Below, one piece after another: positions 7,172-15,368 of a DNA stretch of 21,824 nt. The position numbers were made by a program, and so were the translations under genes. The DNA lies in NCBI GenBank assembly GCA_039934635.1, contig JBDTLT010000080.1, positions 1 through 21,824 on the forward strand. Direction: 5' to 3'. Origin of the DNA: DATLFA01 sp039934635. GTDB lineage: Bacteria > Actinomycetota > Acidimicrobiia > Acidimicrobiales > WLNW01. The stretch's first letter is position 1. Every line of letters starts with the position of its first letter. Under the pieces are notes generated by a model. It was given only the letters and a program-made list of their open reading frames with translations, did no database searches and had not been told where the DNA came from.

Positions 7172-7186
7172 AGGGTCAGGTCATTG

Positions 7187-7996
7187 ATGTCCGCCGCATA
7201 CGAGACCATCCTGTACGAGGTCGACGATCGCATCGCGACGATCACCTTCAACCGCCCCGACAAGCTCAATGCGGTGACCCCACTGATGGGCCACGAGCTG
7301 CGCGACGCGTTCCAACGCGCCGAGGCCGACGACGACGTGTGGACGATCATCGTCACGGGCGCCGGCCGTGCGTTCTGTGCGGGAGCCGACGTCGAAGGCG
7401 TGCGCACCGACGGCAGGGTCCCCTACGAAGGCAAGTACCTGTCGAGCTTCGCCGAGTGGGATGCGCCGCAAGAGGCGACCCCGCCGTTTCGCAACATGGC
7501 CAAGCCGGTGCTGGTCGCGGTCAACGGGCTGTGTTGCGGCGCGGGCCTCGATCTCGTCACGACCGGTGACATCGTGATCGCATCCGAGCGGGCCGAGTTT
7601 TTCGACCCACATGTCAGCATCGGCCTCGTATCGGGCCGTGAGATGGTGCGGCTCGCCCGTGTGTTGCCGCTCAACGTCGCGATGCGGGTCGCGCTCACCG
7701 GCAGGCACGAACGCCTCAGCGCACAACGTGCCTACGACCTCGGTCTCGTCACCGAGCTCGTCGCGCCCGAAAACCTCGCCACCCGAGCGCGTGAGATCGC
7801 AATGTTGATCAACCGCAACGCACCGCTCGCCGTGCGCGGCACCCGACTGGCGATCCGCAAAGGACTCGGGGTGCCGCTCTACGAAGCCGAGCTACTCGCC
7901 GAGGCTTTCCGCGAACGCGTCACCCACACCGACGACGCGCAAGAGGGTCCACGGGCCTTCCTCGAAAAACGCGAGCCCAAGTGGTCGGGCGAGTGA
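7187..7996 (+). CDS. Crotonase-family protein (enoyl-CoA hydratase/isomerase-like), FFDPHV subgroup
   Basis: A 269-residue crotonase starting MSAAYETILYEVDDRIATIT. The oxyanion-hole motif AFCAGAD (62-68) and a second segment, GLCCGAGLD (114-122), are present. The residue equivalent to Glu144 of rat hydratase is Asp122; the Glu164 position is His142 in AEFFDPHVSIGLVSG. The usual PGAGGT loop is absent, replaced by VSGREM. The paralogue just downstream shares FFD-[PS]-HV-x-x-GLVS, so the two form a distinct subgroup with an uncertain reaction (hydration, isomerisation or hydrolytic cleavage). The ATG at 7187 is preferred to the adjacent TTG at 7184; GGTCAGG (7174-7180) lies 6 nt upstream. It is separated from its neighbours by 15 and 4 nt, so it is co-transcribed with them. 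Confidence 0.9.
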   Translation: MSAAYETILYEVDDRIATITFNRPDKLNAVTPLMGHELRDAFQRAEADDDVWTIIVTGAGRAFCAGADVEGVRTDGRVPYEGKYLSSFAEWDAPQEATPPFRNMAKPVLVAVNGLCCGAGLDLVTTGDIVIASERAEFFDPHVSIGLVSGREMVRLARVLPLNVAMRVALTGRHERLSAQRAYDLGLVTELVAPENLATRAREIAMLINRNAPLAVRGTRLAIRKGLGVPLYEAELLAEAFRERVTHTDDAQEGPRAFLEKREPKWSGE

Positions 7997-8000
7997 CTAC

Positions 8001-8780
8001 ATGAGCTACGAGACGATCATCTACGAGGTCGATGCCGCAGATCGGGTCGCGACCATCACGCTCAACCGGCCAGAGGTCCTCAACGCGTTCAACCGCACGA
8101 TGTGCCACGAGATCCGCGACGCGTGGCATCGCATCAAAGACGACAGTGCTGTCAACGCGGTGGTGTTGCGCGCTGCCGGCAACCGCGCGTTCTCCGCGGG
8201 TCTCGACGTCCGCGAACCCTATGGCCAACCTGACGACGTATGGAACCACGAAGACCCGGGCGAGCTGCTCAGCCCCAAGTGGCAAAAGGTGTGGAAGCCG
8301 GTGGTGTGCGCGGTGCAGGGCATCTGCACCGCCGGCGCCCTCTATTTCCTCAACGAATCGGACATCGTCATCTGTTCGCACGACGCGACCTTCTTCGATT
8401 CACACGTGACCTTCGGGCTGGTGTCCGCCATCGAACCGGTCGGCCTGATGCGGCGCATCGGGCTCGCCGAGACATTGCGTATTGCCCTCAGTGGCAACGA
8501 CGAGCGGGTGTCGGCCGAGACCGCACTGCGCATCAGCCTGGTCACCGAAGTCGTCGAGCGCGCGCAACTCTGGGATCGCGCGCACGAGATCGCGCGGGCC
8601 ATTGCCCAAAAGCCCACCGCCGCGACACAAGGCACCGTTCGCGCCATTTGGGAGTCGCTCGACAAGCCATATCGCGCCGCGCTCGAGCAGGGGCTGGCGT
8701 ACACGCGCATCGGCAACCCGATCGGCAGCGCGGAGGTCGACCGTTCGTCGATGCCGCCGATCTCGCCGCGGATTCGCTGA
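8001..8780 (+). CDS. Crotonase-family protein, paralogue of the preceding crotonase
   Basis: A 259-residue crotonase, MSYETIIYEVDAADRVATIT, that clearly resembles the gene before it across its length. The oxyanion-hole motif is AFSAGLD (63-69). The Glu144 equivalent is Tyr115 in GICTAGALYFL and the Glu164 position is His135 in TFFDSHVTFGLVSAIEP. Both hydratase glutamates are therefore missing, so simple syn-hydration is unlikely. The C-terminus is short (GSAEVDRSSMPPISPRIR) and lacks the usual EGxxAFxEKR ending seen in its neighbour. The stop TGA shares its A with the ATG of the following ligase. Tandem duplication followed by divergence, or a two-subunit crotonase, would both fit; neither is shown. 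Confidence 0.9.
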   Translation: MSYETIIYEVDAADRVATITLNRPEVLNAFNRTMCHEIRDAWHRIKDDSAVNAVVLRAAGNRAFSAGLDVREPYGQPDDVWNHEDPGELLSPKWQKVWKPVVCAVQGICTAGALYFLNESDIVICSHDATFFDSHVTFGLVSAIEPVGLMRRIGLAETLRIALSGNDERVSAETALRISLVTEVVERAQLWDRAHEIARAIAQKPTAATQGTVRAIWESLDKPYRAALEQGLAYTRIGNPIGSAEVDRSSMPPISPRIR

Positions 8781-10339
8781 TGTCCGCGACTGCGCTTCCC
8801 GACGCCGCGGGCGACGCATTCCGGCAGCGACTCGCCACCATCATGGCCATCGATCCGAGCGCGCCCGCCATCGAATTCGGATCGCACTGGAACACTTGGT
8901 CCGACTTGTCGACGACGGTCGATGTCGTCGCTCGCGCGTTCGCCGAGCTGTCGATCGAACGCGGCGAACTCGTCGGTGTGTTGCTGCGCAATCGGCCCGC
9001 GTCGATCGGGATGCTGCTCGGCGTGCTGCGCGCCGGCGGGTGCGTCGTCGTGCTCAACCCGCAACTCGGGTCGCAGCGCGTCAGCGACGAAGTGGCAACT
9101 CTCGACCTGCGCCTGATCTTGGGCGAGCCGGCGGACCTCGAGCACATTCGTCCGCCCGATCAACGATCGCATGTTTCGACGCTCGCAGTTGCCGAGTTGG
9201 CTACGGCGGGCGACGTCACCGTCGGCCGCGACCATGAGCGCGCGCCGCGTCAGGTGCGACCCGACACCGCGATCCGGTTGCTCACGAGCGGCACGACCGG
9301 CCCGCCCAAACGCGTCGACCTGACGTACCAGACATTCGTACGCGTACTCGAAGGAGCGAAGCACTACGAGGCTCAGCGAGCCCGCGATCTGCGGCTGCGC
9401 GAGGGCGTCGTCATCGTCAACTCCCCGCTCGTGCATCTGGGCGGTCTCTTCCGGGTACTGCAGTCGGTGATGGACGGCCGGCGCATCTCGCTGCTCGAAC
9501 GGTTCACCGTGGATGAATGGGTCGAGCGAGTGCGCCGCCACCGACCGAAGACCGCGAGCCTCGTGCCGACCGCGCTGCGCATGGTGCTCGATGCCGATCT
9601 CGATCCCGCCGACCTCGCCAGCCTCAAATCGGTCATCTCCGGCACGGCGCCGCTCAGCCCCGAGACCGCCGACGCATTCACCGAGAAGTACGGCGTGGCG
9701 GTGCTCACGAACTACGCGGCGACCGAGTTCGGCGGCGGCGTCGCCGGCTGGAACCTGCCCGACCATCAACGGTTCTGGTCCACCAAGCGCGGCAGCGTCG
9801 GACGCGCCCATCCGGGTTGCGCGTTGCGGGTCATCGACGCGGCATCGGGCGCTGAACTCGAGCCCGGCCAAGTCGGGCTGCTCGAAGTACGTGCGGACCA
9901 ATTGAGCGAGGCCGGCTGGGTGCGCACCACCGATCTGGCGCGCCTCGACGAAGACGGCTTCCTCTGGATCGTCGGGCGGGCCGATCAGACCATCCTCCGC
10001 GGCGGCCTCAAGGTGCAGCCCGACACGGTGCGCCACGCGCTCGAACGCCATCCGGTCGTGCGGGCCGCGAGTGTGGTGGGCATCGATGACGAGCGCCTCG
10101 GACAAGTCCCCGTCGCTGTCGTCGAGCTCACCGCCGTCAACGCAGTCGACAAAGCCGAACTCCTTGCCCACGCGTCGCAGTTCCTCGCGCGCTACGAGAT
10201 GCCCGTCGACGTGGTCTTCGTCGACGCGCTGCCTCGGACCGAATCGGCAAAGGTCGACCTGCGGGCCGTTCGCGCGCTCGTGGCAGCATCCGCCGCGCGA
10301 GCGAATCTTGCCGCGCCTCCGGCGCGAGCGAAGGACTGA
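8780..10339 (+). CDS. Acyl-CoA ligase (ANL superfamily, FadD-like)
   Basis: A 519-residue AMP-forming ligase that would activate a carboxylic acid to its CoA thioester in two steps. Motifs: P-loop-like A3 LLTSGTTGPPKR (167-178), A5 NYAATEFGGG (311-320), adenylate-binding Asp385 in RTTDLARLDEDGF, hinge region GRADQTILRGG (399-409) and A10 Lys491 in PRTESAKVD. All key residues are present, so it should be active. The ATG at 8780 shares its A with the upstream crotonase stop; the same frame extends upstream of it only as an overlap with that crotonase. A GTG-started large ACAD follows 2 nt after the stop. It differs clearly from the other three ligases in the operon, which argues for a different substrate. 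It has an Ala/Arg-rich C-terminal tail of about 20 residues. Confidence 0.92.
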   Translation: MSATALPDAAGDAFRQRLATIMAIDPSAPAIEFGSHWNTWSDLSTTVDVVARAFAELSIERGELVGVLLRNRPASIGMLLGVLRAGGCVVVLNPQLGSQRVSDEVATLDLRLILGEPADLEHIRPPDQRSHVSTLAVAELATAGDVTVGRDHERAPRQVRPDTAIRLLTSGTTGPPKRVDLTYQTFVRVLEGAKHYEAQRARDLRLREGVVIVNSPLVHLGGLFRVLQSVMDGRRISLLERFTVDEWVERVRRHRPKTASLVPTALRMVLDADLDPADLASLKSVISGTAPLSPETADAFTEKYGVAVLTNYAATEFGGGVAGWNLPDHQRFWSTKRGSVGRAHPGCALRVIDAASGAELEPGQVGLLEVRADQLSEAGWVRTTDLARLDEDGFLWIVGRADQTILRGGLKVQPDTVRHALERHPVVRAASVVGIDDERLGQVPVAVVELTAVNAVDKAELLAHASQFLARYEMPVDVVFVDALPRTESAKVDLRAVRALVAASAARANLAAPPARAKD

Positions 10340-10341
10340 TC

Positions 10342-11526
10342 GTGGACCTCCGCTACGCTCCCGAGGACGAGGCCTTTCGCGCCGAAATCAGGGCCTGGCT
10401 CGAACGCGAAGTACCCGAGCAGGGTCCCGCGCCCGACAACACCGACTGGCCGGCGCGCCGCACGTACGACACGTCATGGCAGCGCAAGCTCTACGACGCG
10501 GGTTACGCCGGGCTGGCGTGGCCGGCCGATCACGGCGGTCGCGGCGCACCGATCGCCCAGCAACTCGTCTACCTCGAAGAGTACGCCCGCGCGAACGCGC
10601 CCTACATCAGCGTCAACTTCGTCGGCATGATGCATGCCGGCCCGACGTTGATCGCCGAAGGCACCGACCAACAGCGCGCTTTTCACCTACCGAAGATCCT
10701 CAAAGGCGAATCGGTTTGGTGTCAAGGCTTCTCCGAGCCCGAAGCCGGATCAGACCTCGCGTCGTTGCGCACGCGCGCGGAGCGCGTCGGCGACGAGTAC
10801 CTCGTCTCCGGACAGAAGATCTGGAGCACCCGCGCTCAAGTGGCCGACTACTGCGAGCTGCTCGTGCGCACGGATCCCGATGCCACCAAGCATCGTGGCA
10901 TCAGCTGGCTGATCCTGCCGATGACACTGCCCGGAATCGACGTGCGCCCGATCCGGACCATCGACGGCGACAGCCACTTCTGCGAGATCTTTCTCGACGA
11001 GGTTCGCGTGCCGGTTGCCAATCGCGTGGGCAACGAGAACGACGGATGGCGCGTCGCGAACGTCACGTTGCGCTTCGAACGAGGTACCGCCTTCGCGCAG
11101 CACATCATCATGATGCGATCGCAGATCCGACATCTCGTGTCGCTCGCGATGCGGCGCCCGCACAATGGCGCGACCGCGTGGGACGACCCCGTGCTGCGGC
11201 AAAAGGTGGGGTGGATCAACGCCAACATCGAGGCGCTGTGGCACACGACGCAGATGTGTGTCACCGAGGCCGAACGCACGGGCGCGCCGGCCCGCTACGG
11301 CTCCGCGGTCAAGCTGCGCTACAGCGAGTTGACCCAAGAGTTGACCGAACTGCTCGTCGAGGTCATCGGTCGGCCCGCGATCGGTATGAGTGACGACGGT
11401 GATCTTTCGACGCGACGCGCGGTGCTCGACTACCTGTGGTCGCTGCAATACACGATCGCGGCGGGCACATCGCAAGTGCAACGCAACCTGATCGCCGAGC
11501 GCGTCCTCGGCCTTCCCCGGGATTGA
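10342..11526 (+). CDS. Large acyl-CoA dehydrogenase, helix-G catalytic Glu type
   Basis: A 394-residue acyl-CoA dehydrogenase starting at GTG 10342. It has the N-terminal ACAD helices, WCQGFSEPEAGSDLASL (126-142) in the middle FAD/substrate domain, YLVSGQKIWSTRA (153-165) and the C-terminal GTSQVQRNLIAERVLGLPR. The classical catalytic Glu before GTSQ is Ala374. A Glu is present at position 246 in TLRFERGTA, matching the helix-G catalytic base of isovaleryl-CoA dehydrogenase and the large chains of mycobacterial steroid ACADs. It would desaturate an acyl-CoA at C2-C3 using FAD and pass electrons to ETF. It may pair with the small ACAD at 5343-6329 or act as a homotetramer. It sits 2 nt after a ligase and 9 nt before a thioesterase. 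Confidence 0.93.
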   Translation: MDLRYAPEDEAFRAEIRAWLEREVPEQGPAPDNTDWPARRTYDTSWQRKLYDAGYAGLAWPADHGGRGAPIAQQLVYLEEYARANAPYISVNFVGMMHAGPTLIAEGTDQQRAFHLPKILKGESVWCQGFSEPEAGSDLASLRTRAERVGDEYLVSGQKIWSTRAQVADYCELLVRTDPDATKHRGISWLILPMTLPGIDVRPIRTIDGDSHFCEIFLDEVRVPVANRVGNENDGWRVANVTLRFERGTAFAQHIIMMRSQIRHLVSLAMRRPHNGATAWDDPVLRQKVGWINANIEALWHTTQMCVTEAERTGAPARYGSAVKLRYSELTQELTELLVEVIGRPAIGMSDDGDLSTRRAVLDYLWSLQYTIAAGTSQVQRNLIAERVLGLPRD

Positions 11527-11535
11527 GGGGCCTCC

Positions 11536-12192
11536 ATGACAGAAGCGACACCGTGGACGTTCGGCGAAGCGCCGTTGGCCGAAAGCCTCGCACTCGCAGC
11601 CGCACTGCGCGAGTTGGCCGGCAACGCGCTGGCGCTCGAACACCCGACACCGGAGATCCGCGACTTCACCGACGAGGTGTTGGCCGTGAGCAAACGACTC
11701 GAGGCGATCCTGCCGCGCGATCTGCGACCACGCATCGGCGACGATCCGGCACCCGATCGACGGGTCTACATCGACCACTCGCGCAACATCGGCGAGTACA
11801 ACCCGTGCTTCCCGGTGTATCGGCTGACGTGTGCCGACGGTCGAGGTGAGGGTGAGGTCGACTTCCCGATCGTCTACGAAGGACCACCCGGCATCGTGCA
11901 CGGCGGGTTCCTCGCGCTGCTCTTCGACTGCGTGTTGCAACACCTCAACTGCGATCTCGGCGTCGCCGGTAAGACGGTGAACATCAACGTGCGGTACCGC
12001 CGCCCGACGCCGCTACGCACAAAGCTGCGCATCGTCGCGACACGCGAGATCGTCGACCGCAAGATCCTCTCCAACGCCCAGCTGTTTCACGAGGGAGAGC
12101 TTCTGTGCGAAGCCGAGATGGTTGCGGTCGCCGGAACCAGAGATGCGCTGCCGTTCGTGTCGCCGAGGAAGCCACCGCGTGATGAGCACTGA
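11536..12192 (+). CDS. PaaI-type hotdog-fold acyl-CoA thioesterase candidate
   Basis: A 218-residue protein. The C-terminal half (about 110-200) is a hotdog domain: GPPGIVHGGFLALLFDCVLQH (116-136) has the HGG motif and an acidic residue (Asp131) on the central helix, followed by GKTVNINVRYRRPTPLRTKL, the usual beta-strand signature of PaaI-like thioesterases. The N-terminal half is about 75 residues longer than a minimal hotdog protein; it has a helical Ala/Leu-rich stretch (15-33) and a conserved-looking NIGEYNPCFP. It would hydrolyse CoA thioesters, releasing trapped CoA or producing a free acid. Non-thioesterase hotdog roles remain possible. GAGGGG (11525-11530) lies 5 nt before the ATG. 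The stop lies inside the next gene (11-nt overlap). Confidence 0.85.
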   Translation: MTEATPWTFGEAPLAESLALAAALRELAGNALALEHPTPEIRDFTDEVLAVSKRLEAILPRDLRPRIGDDPAPDRRVYIDHSRNIGEYNPCFPVYRLTCADGRGEGEVDFPIVYEGPPGIVHGGFLALLFDCVLQHLNCDLGVAGKTVNINVRYRRPTPLRTKLRIVATREIVDRKILSNAQLFHEGELLCEAEMVAVAGTRDALPFVSPRKPPRDEH

Positions 12193-13792
12193 CCTACCGC
12201 TGACCATCGGCTCGTTGATCGAGCACCGCGCCGGCTCAATCGGGACGCAGGACTTCTTCGTCTGTGACGACGAACGGCTCACCTACGCGGACGCGAACGC
12301 ACAGTCACGCGAGTTGGCCCGCGGGTTGGTCGCACTCGGCGTCGGCCGATCCACCCATGTCGGCCTCCTCATGCCGAGCAGCGCGGCCTACATCGTCGGT
12401 TGGCTGGCGGTGACCCGCATCGGCGCAGTGGCCGTGCCCATCAGCACCTTCTCGACGGCCGACGAATTGCGGTGGCTGATACGCAACGCGAATGTCGCCG
12501 TGCTGCTCAGTGCGCACGGTTTTCGTTCCCACGACTACACCGCGACGTTGCAGCAGGCGTTCCCCGAGCTCAAAACTGCGACACCCGGGCCGCTACACCT
12601 GGGAGCGGCACCGTCGCTTCGCTGGGTCTTCGTCGACGGCGACGTGCCCGCATGGGCCGCCGATCGATCGATGACTGCACTAGCCGACTTGACGAGCGAC
12701 GTCGACGACGCGTTTCTGTCGGCCGTCGAGGCGGATGTCGCGCCGTCTGACCGCATGGTCATCGTGCACACGTCGGGCTCCACGAGCACACCCAAGGGCG
12801 TGATCCACCAGCACGGAGCGTTGATCGAGCACACCGACAATCTCAACGGGGTGCGGGGCCTCACCGCAGCGATGAAGTTGTTCTCGAACTCGCCGCTGTT
12901 CTGGATCGGGGGCCTCGCCTACAACGTCGTCGGCACGCTGGCCGCCGGCTCGACGCTCATCTGTTCGGCATCGGCCGACAGCCGCGAGACGCTCGACCTG
13001 ATCGAGCGCGAGCGGCCCGACATGGTCAACGGCTTCGCGCAGACGGTCGCGCATCTCGTCAAAGATCCGACATTCGCGTCGCGCGACTTCTCGTCGATTC
13101 GATTCGGCAACCTCTATCCGATCATGCCCGACGATGTGCGCCCCGCCGATCCCGAGCTGCGCCACAACATGCTCGGCATGACCGAGACCGGCAGCGTGTG
13201 TCTCATGAGCGGCGACGAGAGCGACTTGCCGGAGCGCTACCGCGGCTCGTTCGGCAAGCCCGTGCCCGCGCTCGAAACGCGCATCGTCGACCCCGACACC
13301 CATGCCGACTGTGAGGCCGGGCAGCTGGGCGAGCTCTGGATGCGCGGACCACTGTTGATGGAGGGCTACTACGGGCGCGAACGCCACGAGGTGTTCACGC
13401 CCGACGGCTGGTTCCGCGGGGGCGACCTCTTCTCCGTCGATGACGACGGTTTCCACTACTTCAAAGGCCGGCGCGGCGACATGATCAAGACCGGCGGCGC
13501 CAACGTCTCGCCGCGCGAGGTCGAGTCCGCGCTGCGCGACGTCATTCCCGAACACGCGACGCTCGTCGTGGGCTTACCCGATGGCGAACGGGGCCAGATC
13601 GTCGTCGCGGTGGTGATTGCCCCAGAAGGCGTCGAGGTCGACGAACACGACATCACCGCGCGACTGCGCCAGACACTGTCGCACTACAAAGTGCCGCGAC
13701 GCATCATCCGCCTGGCCGAGTCAGAGATCCCGATGTTGTCGAGCGGCAAGGTCGACGGCAAGCGCCTGTTGGAGGTGCTCCGTGGACGCTGA
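12182..13792 (+). CDS. Acyl-CoA ligase (ANL superfamily), first of a tandem paralogous pair
   Basis: A 536-residue AMP-forming CoA ligase. Motifs: A3 VHTSGSTSTPKGVIH (195-209; Ser replaces the usual Gly after Thr), A5 NMLGMTETGS (329-338), Asp415 in FRGGDLFSVDDDGF, KGRRGDMIKTGGANVSPREVE (428-448) and catalytic Lys523 in LSSGKVDGKRL. All residues needed for adenylation and thioester formation are present. ATG 12182 overlaps the thioesterase by 11 nt, with AGGAAG (12166-12171) 10 nt upstream. It is most similar to the next ligase: both share GxTHVGLLMP-like and GAVxVPxST segments, and 20 identical bases at 12358-12377 and 13955-13974. The acyl substrate is unknown. Confidence 0.93.
   Translation: MSTDLPLTIGSLIEHRAGSIGTQDFFVCDDERLTYADANAQSRELARGLVALGVGRSTHVGLLMPSSAAYIVGWLAVTRIGAVAVPISTFSTADELRWLIRNANVAVLLSAHGFRSHDYTATLQQAFPELKTATPGPLHLGAAPSLRWVFVDGDVPAWAADRSMTALADLTSDVDDAFLSAVEADVAPSDRMVIVHTSGSTSTPKGVIHQHGALIEHTDNLNGVRGLTAAMKLFSNSPLFWIGGLAYNVVGTLAAGSTLICSASADSRETLDLIERERPDMVNGFAQTVAHLVKDPTFASRDFSSIRFGNLYPIMPDDVRPADPELRHNMLGMTETGSVCLMSGDESDLPERYRGSFGKPVPALETRIVDPDTHADCEAGQLGELWMRGPLLMEGYYGRERHEVFTPDGWFRGGDLFSVDDDGFHYFKGRRGDMIKTGGANVSPREVESALRDVIPEHATLVVGLPDGERGQIVVAVVIAPEGVEVDEHDITARLRQTLSHYKVPRRIIRLAESEIPMLSSGKVDGKRLLEVLRGR
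13771..13775 (+). promoter_or_regulatory. Shine-Dalgarno sequence deciding a GTG start
   Basis: GGAGG lies 6 nt before the GTG at 13782, inside the end of the preceding ligase gene. It identifies GTG 13782 as the start even though the frame is open much further upstream. Confidence 0.7.
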
Positions 13793-15368
13793 ACGACTCA
13801 CGATTCCGGTCTTGTTGCACCGCCACGCCACCGCGAGTCCCGCTTTGCAGTTCGTCGTCACCGAGGACGAAGCCCTCACCTATGGTGAGGTCGAGCGAGC
13901 GAGCAATCGATTGGCCGCGCGCCTTGTTCGCGAAGGCATCGGCAAGGGCACGCGTGTCGGCCTCCTCATGCCGAATGGCTGCGACTGGGCACTCGCCGCG
14001 ATCGCATTGATGCGCATGGGCGCGGTGCTCGTACCACTCAGCACGCTTTTGCGCCCGCCCGAACTCGCGGCGCAACTACGCGCGGCCGGAGTCGAGCATC
14101 TCATCTGTGCTCGCAGCACGCGGGGACACCGTCATCTCGAAGACCTCGCGTCGATCTCGCCGGCGTTGGAACCAGATGCCGCACCGCTCCACGTGCCCGC
14201 GCTCCCACGATTGCGTGCGATTCTCGTGTGGGACGAACTCGCCGGGGCCCGAGCGGCACGGGGAGCGGAGAACCAAGCGCTCGAGCGTCCAGTGGTGGCC
14301 GCCTACGAAGAGCTCGTACGCCCGGCCGATGACATGGTCGTGATCTTCAGCTCCGGCAGCCGCGGCGCCCCGAAAGCCGTTGTGCACACCCACGGCGGCG
14401 CGCTCGGTGCCACTCAGTCGGGGCTGGCTGCGCGCTGCATCGGCGCCGGCGAGCGTCTCTACATCCCGATGCCGTTCTTTTGGATGGGCGGTTTCGGTGG
14501 CGGCCTCATCACCGTGTTCGTCGCCGGCGCGACGCTCATCACCGAAGCGGAACCGTCACCGGAACGCACGCTGCGGCTGCTCGAACGCGAGCGGGTCACG
14601 CTGTTTCGCGGTTGGCCCGATCAGGCCACGACACTCGCGTCGCATCCGGCGTTCGCGGGCGCCGACCTTTCGTCGCTCAAACCGGGCAGCCTCGACGGGG
14701 TCCTGCCGCCCGAGATGCGCGGCCGTCCCGGTGCGCGGCCGATCCTGTTCGGGATGACCGAGACGTTCGGTCCCTACTGCGCGGACCAACTCGATCGTGA
14801 TCTGCCGAAGGACAAGTACGGAAGCCTCGGTCGCCCGTTCGCCGGGATCGAGGTGGCGATCGTCGACCCCGACAGCGCGGAGCCGCTACCGCACGGCCAG
14901 GTAGGCGAGATCTACCTGCGCGGCCCCAATGTCATGCGCGGCATCTGCGGTCGCACCCGCCGCGACACCTTCACCCGCGACGGCTACTACCCCACCGGCG
15001 ACGCAGGACGCCTGGACGACGACGGCTACCTGTATTTCACGGGCCGGCTCGACGACATGTTCAAGGTGCACGGCGCCAACGTGTATCCGGCTGAGGTCGA
15101 AGCTGCGCTCGAAACGATCGCGTACGTGCGCCGCGCGTTCGTTGTCGACGTCGGCGACGAGAACGCACGCGGAGTCGGTGCCGCAGTGGTGCTCGATGCG
15201 AACGACACTCGCACGACGACCGATCTCGATGCCGATGCCCGCCGCGCGCTCAGCTCGTTCAAGGTGCCTTCCCGGTGGGCGATCGTCAGCGCCGACGACC
15301 TTCCTCGCGCCGCGACCGGCAAGATCGACAAGGACGCTTTGCGCCGGCTGATCGAAACGACTTCATGA
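13782..15368 (+). CDS. Acyl-CoA ligase (ANL superfamily), second of the tandem pair, with a degenerate A3 loop
   Basis: A 528-residue AMP-forming ligase starting at GTG (MDAERLTIPVLLHRHA), overlapping its neighbour by 11 nt. The phosphate-binding loop A3 reads IFSSGSRGAPKAVVH (188-202), with Ser and Arg where most members have T-S-G-[ST]-T-G. The loop Lys198 is kept. A5 GMTETFGPY (324-332), Asp407 in YYPTGDAGRLDDDGY, GRLDDMFKVHGANVYPAEVE (421-440) and Lys514 in PRAATGKIDKDAL are intact. It is probably active with changed kinetics or substrate. It resembles the preceding ligase closely enough in motifs and length to suggest an old tandem duplication. It ends with an ATGA overlap into the FadD17-like ligase. 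Confidence 0.93.
   Translation: MDAERLTIPVLLHRHATASPALQFVVTEDEALTYGEVERASNRLAARLVREGIGKGTRVGLLMPNGCDWALAAIALMRMGAVLVPLSTLLRPPELAAQLRAAGVEHLICARSTRGHRHLEDLASISPALEPDAAPLHVPALPRLRAILVWDELAGARAARGAENQALERPVVAAYEELVRPADDMVVIFSSGSRGAPKAVVHTHGGALGATQSGLAARCIGAGERLYIPMPFFWMGGFGGGLITVFVAGATLITEAEPSPERTLRLLERERVTLFRGWPDQATTLASHPAFAGADLSSLKPGSLDGVLPPEMRGRPGARPILFGMTETFGPYCADQLDRDLPKDKYGSLGRPFAGIEVAIVDPDSAEPLPHGQVGEIYLRGPNVMRGICGRTRRDTFTRDGYYPTGDAGRLDDDGYLYFTGRLDDMFKVHGANVYPAEVEAALETIAYVRRAFVVDVGDENARGVGAAVVLDANDTRTTTDLDADARRALSSFKVPSRWAIVSADDLPRAATGKIDKDALRRLIETTS

Noticed and set aside
8240..8779. Upstream extension of the first ligase frame
   Set aside because: The extra 180 codons overlap the third crotonase and do not resemble a ligase N-terminus; the ATG at 8780 gives a normal start.
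8342..10171. 609-codon open frame on the minus strand
   Set aside because: It lies antisense to a crotonase and an acyl-CoA ligase that have intact motifs. Its own translation has no family signature; long antisense frames are expected at this GC content.
10071..11393. 440-codon plus-strand frame spanning a ligase end and an ACAD
   Set aside because: Arg-rich out-of-frame translation across two genes with clear functions.
10750..11943. 397-codon minus-strand frame across an ACAD and the thioesterase
   Set aside because: It has no domain and is antisense to two well-supported genes.
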